NCBI GenBank assembly: GCA_019637225.1
Contig: JAHBWC010000051.1
Location: 1 to 57,645 of the forward strand
Length of the DNA stretch: 57,645 bases
Direction of reading: 5' to 3'
From: Labilithrix sp.
GTDB lineage: Bacteria > Myxococcota_A > Polyangia > Polyangiales > Polyangiaceae
Made by a program: the position numbers and the translations under genes. Under the pieces are notes generated by a model. The model was not told the origin of the DNA and did not search any database. It saw only the letters and a program-made list of their open reading frames with translations. Below are positions 8,598-16,317 of the stretch, piece by piece (the stretch's first letter is position 1; every line of letters begins with the position of its first letter).

Positions 8598-10472
8598 GTG
8601 CTCCCGCTCCCTGCTCGTCCTTCAGCGCTCCCGCTCGGCAGGCTCGTCCTGCTCCTGGCGGCGGCTGGCCTGCTCGCCGGCTGCCGCGGGTGCGCGAACG
8701 ATCACCCGTACGTTCCCCCCGCGGCCGACGCGCCGACCGCGAGCGCGAGCGCGGCCGACGCCGAGGGCCCGACGGTCGTGACCGCGGTCGCGGACGGCGG
8801 GGGCCTCGTCGAGCCCGCGCTCGTCGCGCCGCCAGGGGCGACGTCGTGGCAGACGAACGGGATGACGCTCGAGGCCGGCGGCCGCGAGATCGTCCTCGCG
8901 CTGTTCGGTGACTTCGACGGCGACGGGACCCGCGACGCGCTCGCGATCATCCGGCCGCCGGCGGCCGAGCGCAGGCCGAGCTCGTCGACGGGCGAGCTCG
9001 TCTTCTTCCGCGGCGGAGGAGACGGCGCGCCCGCGGCGGCGGTCGCGGCGGGCCCCGCGCTCGGCGTGCAGCCGTCGTGCGTGCCGACCGCGCGCCTCGA
9101 GAAGATCGGCCCGCGCTCGGCGTTCGCGGAGATCGGCAGCGCATGTCCGCGCGGCGTCGGCGCGCGCGCGATCGTCGTCGTCCGCCTCGGCGCCCCGGCG
9201 CCCGCCGTCGCCTTCGACGCGATCGTCGCCGATCCGCGCGAGGCGCCGAAGCTGACCGTCGACGTCGACGCCGCCGATCGCGACAAGGACGGCATCGACG
9301 ACGTCGTCCTTCGCGTCGCGATCGAAGGCGGCGCGGGTCCCGAGGCGCAGGGCCCGAAGGTCGGCGCGCGCCTCGCGTTCTTCGATCGCCCGGCCGGGCC
9401 GAGCCGCGATCCCGAGGAGCCGGAGGCGTCGCTCCGCGCGGTCGCGGCGCAGGCCGCCGCGCGCGCGGCGAAGGCGAAGGACGCCGCGTCGGTGCCGGCG
9501 CTCGTCCAGCAGATGCGCGCGCTCTACCGCGCGATGTGCCTCGAGGGCGGCGCGCCGCGCATCACGAAGATCCACGGCGGGAGCGCGGCGTCGTGCGGCT
9601 CGAGCAAGCCGCTCGAGGACGCCGGTGTGGCCGAGGTCCGCGCGTGGGTCACGCAGGGCGATGCCCTCCGCGCGTTCGCCGCCGCCGAGGTCGCCCAGCT
9701 CGCGCCCGCCACCAAGACCGCGGCGCGGAGCGCCGAGCTCCAGAAGCTGCTCGCCGAAGTGGCGCCCGCGCTCGAGGCTCGCAACGTCCGCATCCTCACC
9801 GCGCCGGTCGACTTCGCGCAGGGCAGCGGGCCGGAGTGGGGGCCGCTCGCGTTCGAGCACTCCGGCAAGCTCCTCGTCCGTCACGGCAAGAGCGTGATGC
9901 GCGTCGATCCCGAGACCGGCGAAGGCGAGCCCGCCGACATGGTCGCGTGGAAGGACGAGGTGCTCTCACCCGACGGCAAGAGCCGCTGGCTCGAGGCGTA
10001 CCACGCGTGCGAGGGCGTCGCGCTCCGCGCCACGTTCGCGCCGACCGGCGACGGCGAGATGGTCGACGTCGTCCTCCCGGTGCCGCCGCGTCTCGGCAAG
10101 AGCTGCAGCGGCGGGCGAGGGGAGCCGGCGCCGGCGGTGCCGATCGCGTGGGGCCCGCGCGGGCTCGAGGCGATCGTCGCGGGCCAGCCGCTCCTCATCA
10201 CGACCGAGCCGCCGCAAGCTTCGGCGCTCACGTCGTTCACCGACGAGATCCCGCCGCCCGGCTCGCCGCGCTCACACGGGACCAAGACGCTCGCCCTCGC
10301 GCGCCCGACCGGCATCCTCGTGCGCGGGAGGACGTCGCCCGATCGCTGGTCGATGGTCCGCTCGTCGGACCTCGAGCCCTACGCCGACGTCCGCCGCTGC
10401 ACGATCGACGACACCGGCGCCCACCTCGCCTGCGTCCGCCGTCGCTCCGCCGTCGTCGTGACGCTGCCCTGA
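8598..10472 (+). CDS. Lipoprotein with FG-GAP-like/Asp-rich segments, function unknown
   Basis: A 624-residue exported protein. The first in-frame start that gives a signal peptide is GTG 8598, and the lipobox LLAGC lies near residue 29. Two Asp-rich loops (GDFDGDGTRDALAI and DRDKDGIDDVV) resemble the calcium-binding FG-GAP or dockerin type. The middle is helical, and the C-terminal part looks like a beta-rich repeat domain. It is divergent from the radical SAM operon with only 64 bp between the starts, so both promoters must lie there or overlap. It could belong to the same system or be an independent envelope protein. Confidence 0.7.
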   Translation: MLPLPARPSALPLGRLVLLLAAAGLLAGCRGCANDHPYVPPAADAPTASASAADAEGPTVVTAVADGGGLVEPALVAPPGATSWQTNGMTLEAGGREIVLALFGDFDGDGTRDALAIIRPPAAERRPSSSTGELVFFRGGGDGAPAAAVAAGPALGVQPSCVPTARLEKIGPRSAFAEIGSACPRGVGARAIVVVRLGAPAPAVAFDAIVADPREAPKLTVDVDAADRDKDGIDDVVLRVAIEGGAGPEAQGPKVGARLAFFDRPAGPSRDPEEPEASLRAVAAQAAARAAKAKDAASVPALVQQMRALYRAMCLEGGAPRITKIHGGSAASCGSSKPLEDAGVAEVRAWVTQGDALRAFAAAEVAQLAPATKTAARSAELQKLLAEVAPALEARNVRILTAPVDFAQGSGPEWGPLAFEHSGKLLVRHGKSVMRVDPETGEGEPADMVAWKDEVLSPDGKSRWLEAYHACEGVALRATFAPTGDGEMVDVVLPVPPRLGKSCSGGRGEPAPAVPIAWGPRGLEAIVAGQPLLITTEPPQASALTSFTDEIPPPGSPRSHGTKTLALARPTGILVRGRTSPDRWSMVRSSDLEPYADVRRCTIDDTGAHLACVRRRSAVVVTLP

Positions 10473-10495
10473 TCGCGGCCCTGGCCTCGCCCTAG

Positions 10496-10522
10496 CGCCC
10501 CGCTCACTTGTGGCGGGGCGCC
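10496..10522. terminator. Hairpin between convergent genes
   Basis: A perfect 9-bp inverted repeat (GCGCCCCGC / GCGGGGCGC) with a 9-base loop lies at the meeting point of two convergent genes and overlaps the stop codon of the minus-strand gene at 10504. There is no U-tract, as is usual in such GC-rich genomes. It could act as a bidirectional terminator. Confidence 0.5.
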
Positions 10523-11118
10523 GTCGTGCAGAGCACGTCGTCCTGATCGCGGACGCTCTGGAAGCACTGCACCTTCTTGTCGTTGCAACGCACGGCGAGC
10601 ACGCCGTGCGCGAGCAGCGTCGTGAGCGGGACGTTGAGCCGCTGGACGACGGCGTTGAACGGCGCCTTCGCGTCGCAGCCCTCCGACATGAGCAGATCGA
10701 TCTGGCGGCCCGTAGCCACCAGCTCGACGCGGTTCCACTTGGCCTTGTCGCCGCCCTTGTCCATCGCGAGCAGGACAGGCTTCAGCTTGGTGACGAGCTC
10801 GGCGGCGTACGCCTCGTCGACGGGCGCGTCGTCGGGGCGCGGCGCGCGCATCGCGATCATGTAGCCGATCGCCTTCATCTGCGTCTCCTCGGGCGCGCCC
10901 GCGCCGACCATCGTCTGGGGCTTCGGCACGGGCCGCTCGGGCATCACGACGGACGCGGGCGGCGGAGGCGCCGCGTCCGCGGGCGGCGCCGCGGAGACGA
11001 CGGGCGGCGCGGCCGAGTCGCCGACGACCGAGTCGACGAGCGCTTTCGCCTTCTCGTCCTTGTCGCAGGCGGCGGAGGCGAGCAAGATGGGAGCGAAGGC
11101 CCAGGCGATCGTTCGCAT
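10504..11118 (-). CDS. Putative lipoprotein, function unknown
   Basis: A 204-residue protein starting at ATG 11118. The N-terminus MRTIAWAFAPILLASAAC is a lipoprotein-type signal with Cys18. A Pro/Ala-rich linker follows (about 35-70), then a compact helical domain with four Cys residues (EGC, VRC, VQC and VLC) that could form two disulfides in the periplasm. It is divergent from the next gene, with only 21 bp between the start codons, so the promoters overlap the coding starts or one gene is transcribed from inside the other. No domain is recognised. Confidence 0.65.
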   Translation of the reverse strand: MRTIAWAFAPILLASAACDKDEKAKALVDSVVGDSAAPPVVSAAPPADAAPPPPASVVMPERPVPKPQTMVGAGAPEETQMKAIGYMIAMRAPRPDDAPVDEAYAAELVTKLKPVLLAMDKGGDKAKWNRVELVATGRQIDLLMSEGCDAKAPFNAVVQRLNVPLTTLLAHGVLAVRCNDKKVQCFQSVRDQDDVLCTTAPRHK

Positions 11119-11139
11119 GCCGGGCCGTTTACCATACCG

Positions 11140-11586
11140 ATGGATCCGCTCCGCTATCGAAGTGCTTGCGTAGGCGCCCTGTTCGTCGCCGTCGCGCTCG
11201 CCGCATCGGGCGCGCGTGCGGCGGAGCCGGAGCCGGCGCTCGCGGCGACGATGTCCTGCGAGCGCGCCTCGGAGCCCGGCCGCGTGCGCTGCGCCGTGGA
11301 GGCGCGCGCCGCGGGCGGCCGGTCGATCTCGTGGGCGGACGTCGCGATCGTCGAGCTGCCCGAATTCACCGCCGCTCTCAAGGGCCGCATCGGGCCCGGC
11401 GACGCGACCTTTCGCGACGTCGCGACGCAGAAATGGGCCTTCGGTCTCGTGGCGCGGAAGGGCGGCGAGGGCGAGGCCAGGGTGCGTGTCCGCGCCGTCG
11501 TCTGCGAGCCGTCGGCCGGCGACGCCGCCGCTCCGAAGTGCCAGCCCGCCACCGTCGAAGTCCGCGCGACGATCCACGTCGGCTGA
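11140..11586 (+). CDS. Small secreted protein, function unknown
   Basis: A 148-residue protein from ATG 11140. Residues 1-27 form a signal peptide ending in GARA, with cleavage before AEPEP. The mature part looks beta-rich (WADVAIVELPEFTAAL, VRVRAVVCEP) and has four Cys residues. It may be a small periplasmic immunoglobulin-like domain, but this is a guess from the alternating hydrophobic pattern. The 82-bp gap to the next gene allows either a shared or a separate promoter. Confidence 0.6.
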   Translation: MDPLRYRSACVGALFVAVALAASGARAAEPEPALAATMSCERASEPGRVRCAVEARAAGGRSISWADVAIVELPEFTAALKGRIGPGDATFRDVATQKWAFGLVARKGGEGEARVRVRAVVCEPSAGDAAAPKCQPATVEVRATIHVG

Positions 11587-11668
11587 CGCGAGGCCCGCGC
11601 GCGATCCAGGCCGCGTCGCCGGCCGCTTTCTTGGCTGGGCCGCGCGGCGCTTGGTACGACGATCGGCG

Positions 11669-12409
11669 ATGCAGCTGCCGGGCCGCCTCAAAGCGACGAC
11701 CCTCGGCGATCTCCTCGGGTCGCTCCACCGTGGTCGCGTGAGCGGGACGCTCGAGCTCGTCGAGGCGAACGGTCGATCGCACCGCGTGCACCTCGCGAGC
11801 GGCCTCGTCAGCGCGGTCGAGCTCGATCGCGCCGCCGCGTCGCTCGGCGAGATCCTCCGGAGCGACGACGCGGTCGACGACGACACGCTCCGCCGCTCGC
11901 TCCTCCGCGCGATGGCGTCGCGCCGCTTGCACGGTGAGGTTCTCGTCCGAGACTTCCACCTCTCGCCCGAGGTCGTCGATCGCGCGCTAAGGCGGCAGAT
12001 GATGATCCGGCTCCAGGCGCTCGAGGAGCTCGCCGACGCGCAGATCCTCTACCGCGTCACGGTGCGTCCGCCGCGGGGCGCGCTCGTCGACGATCCGCTC
12101 GACGCCAGCCAGTTCCTCGCGGGCAAGAAGCGCGCGCGCGACCGGGCTCCCGAGCCGACGAGCGGCACGTACCGCGCGCCCCGCTCCGGCAGCGCCTTCC
12201 CCGGACGCGTCGACACCGCGCGCCTGAGCGCGTACCGGACGCTCGGTCTCTCCGCGAGCGCGCCGTCCGACGAGGTCAAGCGCGCCTACCGGCGCCTCGT
12301 CCGCGAGTATCACCCGGATCTTCACCCCGAAGCCTCGCACGAGGAGCGTCGCGGCCTTTCGCTTCGCTTCGCCGAGGTCACGGCCGCGTACCGCACGCTC
12401 GTCGCCTGA
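11669..12409 (+). CDS. DUF4388 (PATAN)-J-domain fusion protein
   Basis: A 246-residue protein. The N-terminal segment (LPGRLKATTLGDLLGSL, then SGTLELV and VHLASGLVSAVEL) matches the DUF4388/PATAN pattern found in many deltaproteobacterial regulators. The C-terminal 60 residues form a J domain with the HPD tripeptide in REYHPDLHPE, which would stimulate the ATPase of a DnaK-type chaperone. A linker of about 40 residues joins the two. ATG 11669 is the first in-frame start that gives the domain. The combination suggests a chaperone recruited by a signalling or polarity protein. Confidence 0.85.
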   Translation: MQLPGRLKATTLGDLLGSLHRGRVSGTLELVEANGRSHRVHLASGLVSAVELDRAAASLGEILRSDDAVDDDTLRRSLLRAMASRRLHGEVLVRDFHLSPEVVDRALRRQMMIRLQALEELADAQILYRVTVRPPRGALVDDPLDASQFLAGKKRARDRAPEPTSGTYRAPRSGSAFPGRVDTARLSAYRTLGLSASAPSDEVKRAYRRLVREYHPDLHPEASHEERRGLSLRFAEVTAAYRTLVA

Positions 12410-12495
12410 CGCCTCTTCGAGCGCCGGCCCCGCGACGAGCCGCCTCGAGCCTCACGTCCTCCCCACGTGGCGCGTCGCTGCTAGACTGAGGGCGC

Positions 12496-13377
12496 GTGCT
12501 CTCCGCGTCCGGCTCGATCGACGTCCAGAAGGTCCGCTCGCACGACGGTCTCACGGCGTGCGAGCTCGCCGCGCCGCCCGTCCCGGCGCGTCTCCGCGCG
12601 CACGTCCGCTCCTGGCTCGGGTACTCCGAGGCGGGCGCGCCGGCGCGTCGGCGTGAGCTGCCCGGGCCGAGCGTCGTCGTCATTCTCGACCTCGGCTCGC
12701 CGCTCCGCGTGACGGAGAGCGGCGACGCGACGCGCTGGCTCCGGCACGCCGGCGGCTTCGTCGCGGGGCTCGATGACGGTCCTTCGCTCACGGAGCACGA
12801 CGGGCGCCACGCGGGCATCCAGCTGTCGCTCACGCCGTCGGGGGCGCGCGCGCTCTTCGGCGTTCGCCTCGGCACGATCGCCCGCCGCGTGATCGCGCTC
12901 TCGGACGTCCTCCCGCGGAGCCGCTCGCTCTCCGAGCGCCTCGCGAGCGCGCCTTCGTGGGCGGAACGGTTCGCGATCGTCGAAGCGGAGCTCTTCGGGC
13001 GCACACCCGACGCGGCGCGCGCCTCCGCGGCCGCGAGCTGGGCGACGGGGCAGATCGAGCGGAGCGGCGGACGCGTCGAGATCGGCGCCCTCGCGTCGGA
13101 GCTCGGCTACAGCCGCAAGCACCTCGCGGCGATCTTCGACGAGCACGTCGGCCTCACGCCGAAGCTCTACGCGAGCCTCGTGCGCTTCGATCGCGTCGTC
13201 GATCGGCTCAAGACCGCGCCCGGACAGCGCTGGACCGACCTCGCCTTCGCACACGGCTACGCGGATCAAGCGCACCTCGCGCGCGAGGTGCGACGCTTCG
13301 CCGGGGTGACCCCGACCTCGGTGAAGGCGTCGCTCGCGGTAGAGCATCCGCTCTTCGCGTCGCCGGCGCCCGCGTAA
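12496..13377 (+). CDS. AraC-family transcriptional regulator
   Basis: A 293-residue protein. Residues about 185-285 carry the two helix-turn-helix motifs of AraC proteins (IGALASELGYSRKHLAAIF and WTDLAFAHGYADQAHLARE, followed by the FAGVTPTS signature). The N-terminal 170 residues would be the ligand-sensing domain and include GPSVVVILDLGSPLRV. The start is GTG 12496. The gene ends 44 bp before an O-methyltransferase gene on the same strand, so the pair is probably coexpressed or autoregulated, and the methyltransferase may modify or be induced by the same small molecule. Confidence 0.9.
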   Translation: MLSASGSIDVQKVRSHDGLTACELAAPPVPARLRAHVRSWLGYSEAGAPARRRELPGPSVVVILDLGSPLRVTESGDATRWLRHAGGFVAGLDDGPSLTEHDGRHAGIQLSLTPSGARALFGVRLGTIARRVIALSDVLPRSRSLSERLASAPSWAERFAIVEAELFGRTPDAARASAAASWATGQIERSGGRVEIGALASELGYSRKHLAAIFDEHVGLTPKLYASLVRFDRVVDRLKTAPGQRWTDLAFAHGYADQAHLAREVRRFAGVTPTSVKASLAVEHPLFASPAPA

Positions 13378-13421
13378 CAATCGTTCAAGACCCGACGAGG
13401 GCCGGGTGCTACCTCGAGGGC

Positions 13422-14471
13422 ATGAGCGAACCGCGATCGATCCCCCTCGAGTACCAGATCGGCCGTCACATGATGGGCCTGTGGGTCCCGCAAGCGATCC
13501 ACGCCGCCGCCGAGCTCGGCGTCGCCGACGCGCTGGTGAAGGGACCGCTCGCGGCCTCCGACCTCGCGTCGCTGCTCGGCACGCACCCCGAGGCGACGGC
13601 GCGACTCCTCCACGCGCTCGCCGTGCTCGGCATCGTCGAGGGCAAGGCGGGCACGTTCGCGCTGACCGAGCTCGGCCGTTACCTGACGGACGACGCGCCG
13701 GGCTCGCGTCGCGCCTGGGCGCGCCTCATGGGAGGCGGGCCCGTGTGGCGCGCGTGGGGACAGCTGACCGAGTGCGTGCGGACGGGCCGGCCCGCGTGGA
13801 CGGCCGACGGCGGCGAGCGCTCCTCCGAGACCGAGGTCTTCGACGCGCTCGCCTCCGATCCGGAGTCCGCCGGCGTGTTCCACCGCGCGATGGCGGACGG
13901 CACCCGCGGGGCGGCGCCGTCGATCGTCGCGGCGGCCGAGCTCGGCGAGGCGCGCACGGTGATCGACGTCGGCGGAGGCCACGGCGCGCTCCTCGCCGCC
14001 GCGCTCGAGGCGCACCCGAAGCTCGAGGGCGGCGTGTTCGATCTCGAGCACGCCCGCGCGGGCGCGACGAAGCTCTTCGCGTCGCGTGGGCTCGAGGCGC
14101 GCGCGCGCTTCACCGCCGGCGATCTCTTCACGGAGGACCCGCCGTCGGCCGACGTGCTCCTCCTGAAGAGCGTGATCCACGACTGGGGCGACGAGCGGAG
14201 CGTCGCCATCCTCCGGCGCTGCGCGGCGGCGATCGGCGAGCGCGGAAAGCTCGTCGTCGTGGAGCCCCCGGCGCCGGAGCCCGGCGCGGACGTGCCCGCG
14301 TCGTTCGCCTGGATCGTCGCGTTCAGCGACCTCAACATGCTCGTCAACACCGGAGGCCGCGAGCGGACGGCCTCCGAGTACACGCGCCTGCTCGAGCAGG
14401 CCGGGCTCCAGGTCCGCGCCGTTCGGCCGACCGGCGCCTTCTACACGTGCTTCGAGGCCACGCGCGCCTGA
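13422..14471 (+). CDS. SAM-dependent O-methyltransferase (hydroxyneurosporene/caffeate type)
   Basis: A 349-residue protein with the two-domain layout of plant-type O-methyltransferases. The N-terminal winged-helix dimerisation domain occupies about 1-100 (ATARLLHALAVLGIVE). The Rossmann domain has VIDVGGGHGALLAAAL as the SAM-binding motif, and LLLKSVIHDWGDERS carries the catalytic His-Asp pair. The terminal YTRLLEQAGLQ is typical. Members methylate phenolic or polyketide hydroxyls; the substrate is unknown. ATG 13422 follows a GAGGGC-like site. The 3' end is overlapped by a tandem repeat. Confidence 0.88.
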   Translation: MSEPRSIPLEYQIGRHMMGLWVPQAIHAAAELGVADALVKGPLAASDLASLLGTHPEATARLLHALAVLGIVEGKAGTFALTELGRYLTDDAPGSRRAWARLMGGGPVWRAWGQLTECVRTGRPAWTADGGERSSETEVFDALASDPESAGVFHRAMADGTRGAAPSIVAAAELGEARTVIDVGGGHGALLAAALEAHPKLEGGVFDLEHARAGATKLFASRGLEARARFTAGDLFTEDPPSADVLLLKSVIHDWGDERSVAILRRCAAAIGERGKLVVVEPPAPEPGADVPASFAWIVAFSDLNMLVNTGGRERTASEYTRLLEQAGLQVRAVRPTGAFYTCFEATRA

Positions 14472-14512
14472 GGGCGACGCGCGTCTGAGGGCGACGCGCG
14501 TCTGAGGGCCCG
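14462..14512 (+). repeat. Three 17-bp tandem copies across a stop codon
   Basis: The unit GCGCG(C/T)CTGAGGGCGAC occurs at 14462, 14479 and 14496. The TGA of the O-methyltransferase gene lies in the first copy, and each later copy repeats a TGA. More degenerate TGAGCGCC sequence follows to 14530. Confidence 0.8.
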
Positions 14513-14541
14513 CCGCGCGCTCTGAGCGCCCGCCCCGCGCT

Positions 14542-15405
14542 TCAGTGCATGAGCTGCAGCTGAGCGAGCTGCAGCTTGGCCTCGGCGGTGAGCCGCGACT
14601 CGGGGAAGCGCCGGATCAACGTCCGCCACGTGTTCTTCGCGTCGTTCCACGCCTGCACGTCGGTCTGGCACCACGCGAGCAGGTAGAGCGCGTCGTCGTG
14701 GACCTCCTTGTCGACCGCATTCTCGGCGAGGAGCGTCAGGATCGGGATCGCCTCGCGCTGGCGGTTGAGGTGCCGGTACGACTCCGAGAGGCCGAGGCGG
14801 ACCGAGGGGCCGATCGCCGAGTCGTCCTTGTACTTGAGCGACTCCTCGAAGGCGGTCGCCGCCTCTTGCCAGCGCTGGACGCGGACCTTGTCCATCCCTT
14901 GCTGGTAGAGCTGACCGGCGAGGTCGTTGCGCGCGCGCTCGACCGCGTCCGAGAACATCGCCAGCTCGGCCTTGCTGAGCGGCTCCTTCTTGACCTGCTC
15001 CCACTGCTCGACGAGCTCGACGCGCTTGCCGGCGCGCACGAGGTCGTAGAACTGCGCCGCGCGCGACTCGGCGCGGGAGCGGTCCTCGTCGCGCTTCTGC
15101 GCCTCGCGCTGCTCCTTGCGGAGGCGGTCGTTGTCGAGGGCACGCTGCTCGGTCTCGGCCTTGATCTGGTCGACGCGGGCGTCCCAGGCGAGCTTCAGCG
15201 CCGCGAACACCACGACCACGAAGACGATGTACGCCGTCGCGCTGTTCCACGAGAGGCGGCGCTCGTACGTCTGCTGGCGCTTGGCGATCGACTTGATGTC
15301 GGCGCTGAGGGCGTTCGTGAGGTTGTTCGTCTTGATGACGAGCCCTCGCGACTCGATGATCTCGCGCTTGATCTCGCGGAGCTCCTCGTCGACCTCGTGA
15401 ACCAT
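14542..15405 (-). CDS. Coiled-coil/TPR membrane protein
   Basis: A 287-residue protein. An N-terminal amphipathic stretch rich in Glu, Arg and Lys is followed by one TM helix at about 54-73 (ATAYIVFVVVVFAALKLAW). A charged coiled coil covers 75-110, and TPR-like repeats fill the rest (DVERAR, WQEAATAFEESLKYKD, AIPILTLLAENAV and WNDAKNTWRTLIRRFPES). The layout resembles YfgM/BamD-type envelope scaffolds, but no homologue can be named. ATG 15405 is divergent from efp across about 190 bp. It is probably an envelope-assembly accessory. Confidence 0.7.
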   Translation of the reverse strand: MVHEVDEELREIKREIIESRGLVIKTNNLTNALSADIKSIAKRQQTYERRLSWNSATAYIVFVVVVFAALKLAWDARVDQIKAETEQRALDNDRLRKEQREAQKRDEDRSRAESRAAQFYDLVRAGKRVELVEQWEQVKKEPLSKAELAMFSDAVERARNDLAGQLYQQGMDKVRVQRWQEAATAFEESLKYKDDSAIGPSVRLGLSESYRHLNRQREAIPILTLLAENAVDKEVHDDALYLLAWCQTDVQAWNDAKNTWRTLIRRFPESRLTAEAKLQLAQLQLMH

Positions 15406-15596
15406 GCGGCGGCGCTCTTAGCACGGCGCCGGTCGCGGCCGAAATCCGCGGCGCGGCCGGCCGTCGCCGCGCCGGCGCGTCGGGGAAGCTCCCCCGCGCG
15501 CGGGACCGCGCCGCGGGTTCCCGCGGGAGAAGCGCCTGGATCGCCCATCCGCCTTGCTGGCGCGTCGCGCGACGTGGTAACTCCCCCCACGAAACC

Positions 15597-16160
15597 ATGG
15601 CCAGCACGACCGATATCCGCAAAGGGCTCAAGATCCAGATCGACGGCGTGCCTTTCCACATCGTCGACCATCAGTTCGTCAAGCCGGGCAAGGGGCAGTC
15701 GTTCACGCGCTGCCGCGTCCGAAACCTCACGAACGGCAACGTGGTCGAGCGCACCTGGAAGTCGGGCGAGAGCGTCGAGCTCGCGGACGTCGAAGACCGC
15801 AAGATGACCTACTCGTGGGAAGAGGGCGACAACTACGTCTTCATGGACACGAACACCGGCGACCAGATCTACGTCGCCAAGGACAAGGTCGGCGACGAGG
15901 CGCGGTTCCTCTCGGAAGGGCTCGACATCGAGGTCACGCTCTTCAACGGCAACCCGATCGGCATCGACATGCCGCCGAACGTCGTCATGCAGGTCGTCGC
16001 GAGCGAGCCCGGCATCAAGGGCGACACCGCCAGCGGCGCCTCGAAGCCTGCCACGCTGGTCACCGGCGCCACGGTCAACGTCCCGCTCTTCATCAAAGAG
16101 GGCGAGTGGATCAAGATCGACACGTCGAGCGGGCAGTACCTCGAGCGCGTCAACAAATAG
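15597..16160 (+). CDS. efp: Translation elongation factor P
   Basis: A 187-residue EF-P, the normal length. The KOW-like domain I carries the loop KPGKGQSF with Lys32 at the tip, the position that is lysylated, rhamnosylated or otherwise modified in other bacteria. The OB domain has the EF-P signature near 150-165 (GATVNVPLFIKEGEWIKIDT). The protein rescues ribosomes stalled at polyproline stretches, which is relevant here because many of the neighbouring proteins are Pro-rich. I saw no EpmA/EpmB-type modification gene in the window. The start is ATG 15597. Confidence 0.97.
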   Translation: MASTTDIRKGLKIQIDGVPFHIVDHQFVKPGKGQSFTRCRVRNLTNGNVVERTWKSGESVELADVEDRKMTYSWEEGDNYVFMDTNTGDQIYVAKDKVGDEARFLSEGLDIEVTLFNGNPIGIDMPPNVVMQVVASEPGIKGDTASGASKPATLVTGATVNVPLFIKEGEWIKIDTSSGQYLERVNK

Positions 16161-16199
16161 GCGCCGCCGCGCGGAAGCGCGGGAGATCTCGACGACGTG

Positions 16200-16283
16200 C
16201 GGCGCCCCGGGGCGCCGGGGAGCTGCGCCTCAAACGCCTTGCCCGCGCCGAACAAAGTGCGGGCGGGCCGCCCGCAGCGTTTG
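16200..16283. terminator. Nested hairpins downstream of efp
   Basis: Two perfect palindromes lie in the spacer after efp: an 18-bp one around GGCGCCCCGGGGCGCC at 16200-16217, and TGCGGGCGG-G-CCGCCCGCA at 16258-16276. The second is framed by CAAACGC at 16231 and GCGTTTG at 16277. Together they could fold into an extended structure that ends efp transcription or shields the next gene's leader. Confidence 0.4.
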
Positions 16284-16317
16284 CCTGAACTGCCGAGCTA
16301 GCGCATCCTTTCGCGCG

